DNA of 64,000 nt from Crocodylus rhombifer (taxonomy: Eukaryota; Chordata; Crocodylia; Crocodylidae). The position numbers and the translations under genes were made by a program. Where the stretch lies: the NCBI GenBank assembly GCA_038503035.1, contig JAVSML010025536.1, forward strand, positions 949,447 to 1,013,446. The letters run 5' to 3'. Position 1 is the stretch's first letter, and each line of letters opens with the position of its first letter. Below the pieces are notes generated by a model. It had not been told where the DNA came from, did no database searches, and was given only the letters and a program-made list of their open reading frames with translations. Below, in pieces: positions 56,621 to 64,000 of the stretch.

Positions 56621-57155
56621 CTCTTGTTCCCTGCATTACTTTCGAGGCCAGACAGAGTGTTAAAGTCTGGTTTCTTCATATTCCCCTGTCGACACACCTT
56701 TGAGTCAGGCTGATGGACAAAATGAGTCGCTGAGCTGAAGCCTTTCAGAAATGATATACAGGAATTAGTGCTGATACGGGCTGATGTGGAACTAGCCTTT
56801 GTTTGCTGAAAGGCTGTGGAAAGGAGACCAGGCCAAATCCTGGAATCTTTTCTACTCATCTGATGCAAAATGATTTCTAACTTTTTATCACCTTTGACAC
56901 ATGAACACTGGCATAATTTTGTATTGTGGCAGTCTCTGCCAGGGGTTGTTCATCAGATAGGAAGGACTAGGGATAAGTGAACTAGTTCAGCTAGAATTCC
57001 TGCCCAGCCCCCTAAGTCTCCCCCCCACAGTGTGATACGTACTAAACCTGAACAATATACATTACTTTCTGCTATCACTGTCCAATGTAACTCTTGTTAA
57101 ATCATTTGAATAGATGTGGAGCCTATAGTTCTACATTACACAATGCCATTGAATA
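56621..57155. other. unique sequence, no gene seen
   Basis: The 103-codon minus frame at 56557-56868 has no domain. Confidence 0.4.
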
Positions 57156-57157
57156 CA

Positions 57158-57216
57158 GAGGGTGAAATCTTGGCTCTGTATGACAAAACTCCTGTAAACT
57201 CCAGGGGAGGTGAGTG
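57158..57216. repeat. palindromic repeat fragment
   Basis: GAGGGTGAAATCTTGGCTCT followed by GACAAAACTCCTGTAAACTC resembles the left half of the 'gtgaaatcctggcccc...aaaactccattgact' repeat also seen at 39617. Confidence 0.45.
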
Positions 57217-57249
57217 GTCAGCTTTTCATGCAGCGTCTCAAATTCCTAG

Positions 57250-57620
57250 GATTTGTTAGTAAAAGAATAGTTTAATTTTAACTTTGTTAAGAATTTTTTT
57301 TTTTCCTTGACATGATGCAACTTGTTTTTTCCTTTTATAAAGTTGCCATTTTTATTGAAATCAACCAATTTTGGAAAATGTGTCAATTTCAGTGAAATTT
57401 TGTTTAATAAAAAGTGAAATCAAGTGTTTCAGTGATGTTGAAACATCCGGTTTTGACATTTCATTATTGAACATTTCAATTGACTTTTTATAATGCAATT
57501 CATTATAACTTAATCCAGTTTAAGTCTTAAAAGGTCAAAATTGAAATGAATGTTTTGAGTTGACTTAAATGAAATATTTCCACTGACTCATGTGTTTTAA
57601 CTTATTGAAAAATATTAAGA
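57250..57620. repeat. AT-rich degenerate repeat of GAAATTT/CAATTT words
   Basis: Many partly self-complementary words (ATTTTTATTGAAATCAACC, GTCAATTTCAGTGAAATTTT, GTTTTGACATTTCATTATTG). Same texture as 3860-4330. The family is not identified. Confidence 0.35.
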
Positions 57621-59138
57621 ATATGCCAGAAGGGGGCGGGGGGAATCAAAATTGTGGAACTTCCCAGAAAACAGGAAAAAATTAGGGTTTTTCTCTTGAG
57701 ATCCTAAAAACCATCTGGAAAAGTGAGAAATGTGGCTGTTCCCTTGCAAGACTGAAGTCAGATCACAACTTAGAGAAACATCTTCACTGTTAGAAATCCT
57801 CGCACTTCTTCATTTGCACGCCTGAGTCACTGTCCTTGTTTCTGAGCGTGGTCTTCCAAAGAGACATCCTAGATGATAAGTGATCCTCCGCACATACCGA
57901 CAGTGATGGAGATAATTGAGAAGCATTGTTTCATTAATGGTTATGTAGATTCAGAATGCTGTCATTCTCCTGCACATTAAGACATCTGATAAAACAGGTC
58001 CACTGAAGAGGACAGCAGAGAGGAAAATGAAGGAATTCAGAACTGAATGTTAGAAAGAAGAGCAGCTGACAGGCATGGAAATAGGTTTCAAATGCCACAT
58101 GGGTAGAAGGGCACCAACCAATTAAGCAAGAAAAATTCTTAGGAAAGTTTCAGCTTCTTCGAGTAAATTTTTATGCAAAAGCTCTCTTGGCTTCAGGAGA
58201 GGAGCAATTTCACTAATTTCACTGTCAATATGGTGACATTTCACTATCAAAAAGAAAAAGTTAGTATTTTATACTGTAGCAGTTTGCTCACTGTGAATGA
58301 TATCACACCAGTGAGGGTTAATATGTCTTTATTGAGAACTAGATTAAAAAACTATGGTCATTTCTGCAATTCCGGATAGACATTCCTGGATAATGAACAG
58401 GACAGAGCTGGTACTACACAGCCCATGAAGTTCATTCCTCTGCTAGTGTTCTTTAACTGTGACCTAAAAAGGCCTTTTATAAGGCTTGGTTTTTCAGGAC
58501 TATTATCCAGTTTTCCAGCCCTTCATCTTTTTGCTGAAATTATCATATAATTGCAGCTTTCAGAGTGTCGATGCCTGTCTCCTGGAAATTAAAGCATGCA
58601 TCCAAGACTACTATTTTTTGCCACTTCTACTATAGAGTTGACTCAAGCTGGCGGCCAAGTGTTACAAAGTTTTAGGGCTCCTTTACATTCTCATGCCCCC
58701 ATCAACCTGTCGCCATCAGAACATGCTTTTTAAAATTTATATGTATTTTGAAGGGATTCCAGTCAATCTTTAAGGATAAATAGTGACTTATTATTAGTGC
58801 AACTCAGGATGTGGCCCAGTGATGAAATCTGTAACACGTCCCCTTTTCACAACATGCCCACAAAATAAAAAATACAGAGCTCAGCTAGTTATAAATGACA
58901 TAGGAAATGAAAATCCCCAGCTCACGTACAAAGGAAAGAGAAAAAATAGATAGTGATAAGCAATCATTACAGTGCTATCCTTTTCCACACTATAACATTC
59001 AACTGAGGGAAGTAGGAGGGCCACATCCTGAGGCAAAAACTCTCTTGACAGAAAAAATGGGCAACAATAAAATATTTTAAAATGTTTTTTCATTTCTCCC
59101 ATGATCCATCTCTAGTCTTTATCCTTGTATTTCACTTA
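57621..59138. other. unique sequence, no gene seen
   Basis: Short frames only. No repeat family is recognised. Confidence 0.45.
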
Positions 59139-59144
59139 GTGCAT

Positions 59145-59575
59145 CTACACATGCCATACATTTGAAGCAATACATTCCAGAGCAGCTGGAGCCAGATTAA
59201 ACTACTTCTGGGCATAGTATCTACATGTGCATCCAGGATGGCAGCTCTGAGCTGGAGTGGAGCAATTTATGCCAGTGCTGCTCCTGCCATGCCCTGCGCC
59301 AGGCTCAGAGTGGCCATGTTAGGCAGTGAAGGGGCTGGCTGGGGCATGCAGGTGCTGAAAGTGTGGAGCCATGCGGCTAGGCAGTAGGCAGGAGTCTAAC
59401 CCTCTTCTGGCTGGGCTGACTGGGTGCAATTTATGTCTGCAATCAGCATTTACATGTGCATTTAATTGCAGTTAATTACCCTGCCGTAAGCTAGTACTGT
59501 CTCTCACAATACTATCTTACGGCGGTGTTACTTAGTTTACTGTGGCTTAATACCATTGCATGTTTAAACAGTGAC
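59145..59575. mobile_element. possible TIR element, 'gtgcatctacacatgc' type
   Basis: Left AGTGCATCTACACATGCC and, near the right end, CATTGCATGTTTAAACAGTG are weakly inverted. Internal ATCTACATGTGCATCCAGG and TTTACATGTGCATTTAATTG repeat the same word. The style is close to the MITE at 37518. Boundaries and family are uncertain. Confidence 0.4.
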
Positions 59576-59597
59576 ACTTTACTCCACAGCTAATTCA

Positions 59598-59935
59598 TTG
59601 AATCGTAGAAAATTAGGATTGGAAGGGACCTCAGGAGGTCACATTTAGTACAACCCCCTGCTCAAAGCAGGACCCGCCCCAACTAGATCATCCCAGCCAA
59701 AGCTTTGTCCAGCCAGGTCTTCAAAACCTGAATGGAGATTCCACCACTTCCCTGGGTAACCTGCTCCAGTGCTTTACTACCCTCATAGTGAGAAAAATTT
59801 TCCTAATATCTAATCTAAACTTCCCTTGCTGCAACTTGAGACCATTGCCCCTTGCTCTGTCATCTGCCACCACTGAGAGCAGTCCAGCTCCATCCTCTTT
59901 GCAACTCCCCTGCAGGGAGTTAGGATATAGGAAGC
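59598..59935 (-). mobile_element. CR1 LINE 3' fragment
   Basis: AATCGTAGAAAATTAGGATT then GGAAGGGACCTCAGGAGGTC is the antisense CR1 3' end. It is followed by CTGAATGGAGATTCCACCAC and TTCCTAATATCTAATCTAAA, the antisense of the ORF2 tail ('FRLDIRKIF' region). Homology ends at the GGGAGTTAGG word near 59930. Confidence 0.85.
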
Positions 59936-60534
59936 TATTCTGTAGATCACAGGTAAAAACAATCTTTACAGAAATCCCTATAAAACTAAAGCATATACAT
60001 TTGTTTACTTTTGTTTACAATGTTTTATTTTCCATGAGTTCAGAAGAAGGGCAAGCTTTATTGCCAAGGATTAAACTAATTAGAACATTTCTCTTTATTT
60101 GACTGCCATCAGACACTCCTCAATGGAAAGTCATTGGTGGTGATGATGTTGTTGTTCTTGTTATGTTCTGAGGCATTGGCAAGGATCAGAGCCTCATTGC
60201 ACAAGGCAGGAGTAGAACATAATGCTAAGAGGGATCTCCTGGGCCCTGAGTCCAGTCCCCTGGGCCAAGTACAGACATTAAACTTTTATCGGTATAAGTG
60301 ATTGGATACCAGTCTATACTTATAACAAAAAAAAGTTTGGCACATATAGACTGGTTTAAAAATGGCAGAACCTGGTTTAAGATTTGCCCTCCCACCCACC
60401 TCCCCCCCGCACCGCCCTGGCCAAAGGGCTCACGTGTGTTCTGTTCATAGCCAATCTAAACTACACTGTTTTCAGAAAACCACATCACTGAGATCGATTC
60501 TGCCTTGAGCTTTTTGAATTCCTGTACCTAGCCC
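59936..60534. other. unique sequence; possible decayed repeat at 60262-60400
   Basis: GGCCAAGTACAGACATTAAA then CTTTTATCGGTATAAGTG resembles one end of a sauropsid TIR repeat, but no opposite end was found. The rest is unrecognised. Confidence 0.35.
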
Positions 60535-61120
60535 TGGTGACAAAAACAGTCTGCCATATAATACTTTCCATAGACTCCTTTATCTACACCTTAAAAACAG
60601 GCAGGCTTTCCCCCACCTTAGTCCAGCTGGAAAGCTGTTCCAGAACTTGATCATTGTAATAGGTAGGGACCTTCTCATTTCCAGACTACATTTATTCGTG
60701 GTCAGGTTATACCAATTAGAAATTGGTCATTGTTGTTCTCCTGCCAATATTGTCCTTAAGATTAAATAATTATTTTCCTTCCCTGATATTTACCTCTAAA
60801 TATATTTATACATATAAGAACATAAGACATGCCATACTGGGTCAGACCAGTGGTCCCCCAGTCCAGTATTCTGTCTCTGACAGCAGCAGAAATGGATACT
60901 ATAGAGGGAGAACGTAGACAGAAGCACATGCCCTCTCTACCTTTGTTTAGGTAGGTTAAAAAAGCCAGGCTCTTTTAACCTTCTCTTTTTCTTTGATTTT
61001 CATCCTCCTTGACCTTCTCTGTACTCATTCCAGTAAGAATTTATTTTTCCTGAGGATCAGTGATCAAAAAGTTCCAGATGACGTCTCGTCGGGGCCTAAT
61101 ATATTGAATGCTTACTGATC
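60535..61120 (-). mobile_element. CR1 LINE fragment interrupted by another CR1
   Basis: The antisense CR1 order is AGACTCCTTTATCTACACCT, CCCCACCTTAGTCCAGCTGG, TGTTCCAGAACTTGATC (60535-60805), then after a break CCTTTGTTTAGGTAGGTTAA, CTTGACCTTCTCTGTACTCA and GATGACGTCTCGTCGGGGCC (60932-61120). The two parts are adjacent in the CR1 consensus, so they are one insertion split by the element at 60806-60931. No intact frame. Confidence 0.7.
60806..60931 (-). mobile_element. nested CR1 3' end
   Basis: TAAGAACATAAGACATGCCA then TACTGGGTCAGACCAGTGGT and AGTATTCTGTCTCTGACAGC is the antisense 3' end of a second CR1 subfamily, the same one seen in sense at 51180-51262. It sits inside the CR1 at 60535-61120. 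Confidence 0.7.
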
Positions 61121-61272
61121 ACTGTTCTAACTGTTGAAGCACAAGACAAGTCAGAGCCTGTTACAGACTGCCAGACTGGCCTAGATGAACTGCTCCTGAT
61201 GTGCCTGTCTGTACTGCATAGGAAGAAGAAGTGGATTAAAGCATGGTCCCCATCTTGAAGGATTTTTGATCT
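61121..61272. other. short unassigned spacer
   Basis: GCCAGACTGGCCTAGATGAAC near 61170-61190 may belong to the neighbouring CR1, but I cannot place it. Confidence 0.3.
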
Positions 61273-61347
61273 ACCATATTTACTCAAATATAAGACATAT
61301 TTTTTCTGTCAGCATGGGGAAAAAGCCCTTTGTCTTATAATCATGTA

Positions 61348-61719
61348 CAGTAAAAGTTGCATTATCTGGTACTTCATTAACTGGCATACTCTATTAACTG
61401 GCATGCCGGTTGATGCCAGTTGACGTGGCAAAAGCGAAACTGGAAGTGGGACTTCTAGTTTTGCCAAGTCCCACTTCAGGCTATGGCTTGGGGCAAAGCA
61501 ACCTGCATGGGACCTCTCTCCCTGTCCCCCGGCAAACTGACACCAGGGAAAGGGTGGGAGGGGCGGCGCGGTGCCTGTCTCTTGGCACACTGATACACTG
61601 GACTCAGTGGGAGGGGCGTCTTTGCCCAACCAGGCAAAGACGCCTCTCAGGTAACCAGCATATTTGGTTATCTGGCACCCCCCATTCCTCATGAGTGCCA
61701 GATAACAGAGATTTTGCTG
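61348..61719. mobile_element. Tigger/pogo-like MITE with TA duplication
   Basis: The left CAGTAAAAGTTGCATTATCTGG and the reverse complement of the right end CAGCAAAATCTCTGTTATCTGG agree at about 16 of 22 positions. TA flanks both sides (61346-61347, 61720-61721), as required for Tc1/mariner insertion. The 372 bp GC-rich interior lacks transposase. The 127- and 94-codon frames crossing it have no DDE or HTH motif. Confidence 0.75.
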
Positions 61720-62404
61720 TACAAGGACATCTCACAAAACAAAGTGTCTATAACTAAACTGCTGGCAAAAGCAGCATGTGTTCAGCAATGGAAACCAGCT
61801 ATAAAGGTGATGCGACACTGAACATGACTATAAAACACATGGCCCACAATGGATAAGCATGAGGATAGGAACCTACCACAGTCTAAAGATATATGGTAGT
61901 GCCCAGTAAGTGCTGTCATTCTTACTGTTGACTCTTTATCAAGTCATGGTGAGCCAAGGCATTGGGATTCACCCAGAATCCCTCTGTTGCCCCCTCTCTC
62001 AGCATGGTACATATGCTTAGTGTGGCTCCACCCTCCATGAGGTGAAGTCAGACCAGGTTGCCCTGTGCCTCATCATCATATACATTTTTGGAGCATCCCA
62101 GGACTTGTGATAAGAACACATGGTTCCAGTCATGAAATCCTTTGTGGTAGGTATCTGGAATATGCACACATACTAAGTAGTGTTGAGCTGTGGAGTCACC
62201 ATGGTTTGCAATGCTGTTGAATCTGGTAGGGCCCAGTGCAATGAACTGTGTGGTAAATCATGAACCTCTGGGTTTGGGCCATCATCATGCATAGTTTGTA
62301 AAGTGCTGCTTAAAAGTGTGTTTATGGAATACCTGTGCTAAACCTTGCAGCAGTTTCAAGAAAGGTAGCATGTATCAATTTTGGATAAACTAAATGCATG
62401 GATA

Positions 62405-62485
62405 CTTTATTGGTTCTTAGGATAAATCCGATATCATCCAATAAGTAGTTTTGTTAGACCAACTCAAATATTTGGAATAGGTACA
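62405..62485 (+). repeat. sauropsid repeat, 'tcttttattagaccaac' family
   Basis: TTCTTAGGATAAATCCGATA then TTTTGTTAGACCAACTCAAA and TATTTGGAATAGG parallels the fuller copy at 26745-26890, with an insertion after GATATC. Confidence 0.5.
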
Positions 62486-62819
62486 ACCTATACCCCTGGG
62501 TGCTATATTCAAATTGCTACAGCCAATTGTTTCTAAATTTGATTCTTACTTGCAAGTGATTAGGGTGAGTAGGGTCTGATAGTAAGGAGATGAGGGAAGG
62601 GAAAAAGTTGTGGGGAAAAAGAGAACAAAGGGCTACCTGACCCCCAAATTTACTTTCCCTGCTGTAGCAGTGGGAGGGGGAAAAATTCAAGGCAAACCCT
62701 CAGTACTTAGATTCTGTACCCAGATAATTATAACAAATGTATAAATTTTCCATATATAGAATCTAATTACTGGGGTTATCTTATAATCAGGGTTGTCTTC
62801 TGTTTGAGTAAATATGGCA

Positions 62820-64000
62820 AGTAGGTAAGATTAAGAAAAAAATATTGGTGATAAACGGATGCACTGTACAATTGCATTGCATGCAATTCAGCAGGACTGT
62901 TGACAGGATCCTATACAATGACTTGTCTATATCTAATGATACATACCTATACCTAATGATGCAATAGAAGCTTTTCTTGTGGGGGGAGAACAGGGAAGGC
63001 AAAAACCCCCACCCATTCACTTTAACATTTATGAAGAGGAAAGAAGTAAATAAATGCAGGTATCACCTTACTTCCCAGCACTATTTTCTCTGTTTAAATC
63101 TTTATTGAAATATTGCCTAACGATCCCTTCCTGGCAAGATACAGGTGCACATGCTTCATGATGCAAGTCTTTCACACAGTTAAATTGATGACCAAATTTG
63201 AAATCAGGAGGTAATGCGGAGAGTTATTTTCCTCTTCCTTTGAGCAGATGGATCATATACTAGGGCCTTCCACTATCCCTTTCTTGTGCCGACATATAGG
63301 GACTTCAGAGCTTTGCATCTTTTATCATGGTTGTGCAGTGAATGTTCAAGTGCAGTAAGACACTGGACTGACTACATCCTCAGTAGAGGGGAAATCCATC
63401 ACTGAGCATCAACAGAGGAATGAAGAATGAGCTGGCAAGGAGCAAAGTAACTTCGAACTTGAGCCAAGACAATGTCAGGTAGTAAAGCCTGATTTTTCTC
63501 TTGGTGATGAGAGAACAAGCATTCAAAGCGACTGTCGGAGCAGGTAGGAACCACACCCTTTCTGCAAACAAACACTGGCTGCAATAAGTGCCTTTTAATG
63601 TGCATTGAGCCTTTGTGTAGAAAAAGGATGTGCAGTTGGCAGGTATGGAGCGGTAAGGGGATAGTTTGAACATGCTGATAAAACGTCTAGTTTTACTCCA
63701 GACTTGACTTTATCATTTACCCAGGGATATTGTTAGTGTGAAGATGATAGCCACCCTCTGATGAGAGACAGACAGTGAAATGTATATGAACAAAACATCC
63801 ATTGTGGCGAATTCTATCCTGTTTGTGTGGTAACTTCTGTATCCATAATCACACAACTTTACAGAGAGAGATAAAACACAAAGCAGGAGGCCCGGGGGGT
63901 GGGGGGGCGGGAGGAGGGAACCGCCTCCCATTCAAGGGACTCCAAGAAGAATGGCAAGCACCGTCCATGTTAAAGTTGAAACGTATAAAGTCTTTTGTAC
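62820..64000. other. unique sequence, no gene seen
   Basis: Short frames up to 97 codons (63380-63673, minus) lack domains. A G-rich tract near 63894-63918 is listed separately. Confidence 0.45.
63894..63918 (+). other. G-quadruplex-capable G-rich tract
   Basis: Runs of 6, 7, 3 and 3 G separated by short loops (T, C, AGGA) satisfy G3+N1-7. No promoter context is evident. Confidence 0.6.

Larger units (their letters stand above)
61274..62817. mobile_element. TIR-bounded element, 'ccatatttactcaaatataagac' ends
   Basis: The left end CCATATTTACTCAAATATAA (61274) and the reverse complement of the right end CCATATTTACTCAAACAGAA (62817 inward) share 15 consecutive bases, then most of the following AGACA. 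The inner words (CTTATAATCATG left, CTTATAATCAGGG right) also correspond. The interval is 1544 bp, including a nested Tigger-like element and a copy of the 'TCTAATAAAAGAT' repeat. No transposase frame is seen. It could be one element or two independent ends of one family. Confidence 0.5.

Noticed and set aside
61309..61694. 127- and 94-codon frames that might be a Tigger transposase
   Set aside because: No helix-turn-helix or DDE residues; they are opposite-strand readings of a 372 bp MITE.

Overview
This 64 kb window looks like non-coding nuclear DNA from a sauropsid vertebrate, most probably a crocodilian. The reasons are several degenerate CR1 LINE copies in the form typical of crocodilians and turtles, with the 3' end marked by octamer-like repeats; faint MIR and L2 remnants; no Alu, L1 or other mammal-specific elements; many short terminal-inverted-repeat (TIR) elements; and an AT-rich background. 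The species call is an inference from repeat style and was not checked against a database.

I find no convincing protein-coding gene, exon chain, tRNA, rRNA or CRISPR array. The only recognisable protein-coding signal is from decayed retrotransposon reverse transcriptases: a non-LTR element on the minus strand at about 17650-18990, a CR1 on the minus strand at 49319-49985, and CR1 pieces on the plus strand at 53465-53640, 54504-55095 and 50898-51265. Further CR1 3' fragments lie at 32636-32735, 59598-59935 and 60535-61120. The window is best read as a gene desert or a long intron.

Layout. 1-16 kb: mostly single-copy sequence with L2 and MIR relics and short palindromic repeats. 16.3-20.1 kb: GC-rich sequence with a 10-N assembly gap, a 1.2 kb unclassified repeat, a broken non-LTR element and a 144 bp TIR element. 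20-34 kb: largely unique, with a few stretches whose texture resembles conserved non-coding DNA. 34.8-41.6 kb: a cluster of DNA transposons, comprising two hAT-like elements with 8-bp target duplications, a 795 bp foldback element, a Helitron-like element and a 1.0 kb unclassified repeat. 42-47.3 kb: the longest block without visible repeats. 47.6-55.1 kb: a palindromic MITE, CR1 copies and another copy of the 1 kb repeat. 55-59 kb: unique sequence with TG and GA microsatellites. 59.1-62.8 kb: nested repeats, namely CR1 inside CR1 and a Tigger-like element inside an older TIR element. 62.8-64 kb: nothing recognised apart from a G-rich tract.

No genes act together here. The points of interest are transposon structure and nesting, an apparently little-described 1 kb repeat family with three copies, a long foldback transposon, and candidate regulatory sequences that need cross-species alignment.
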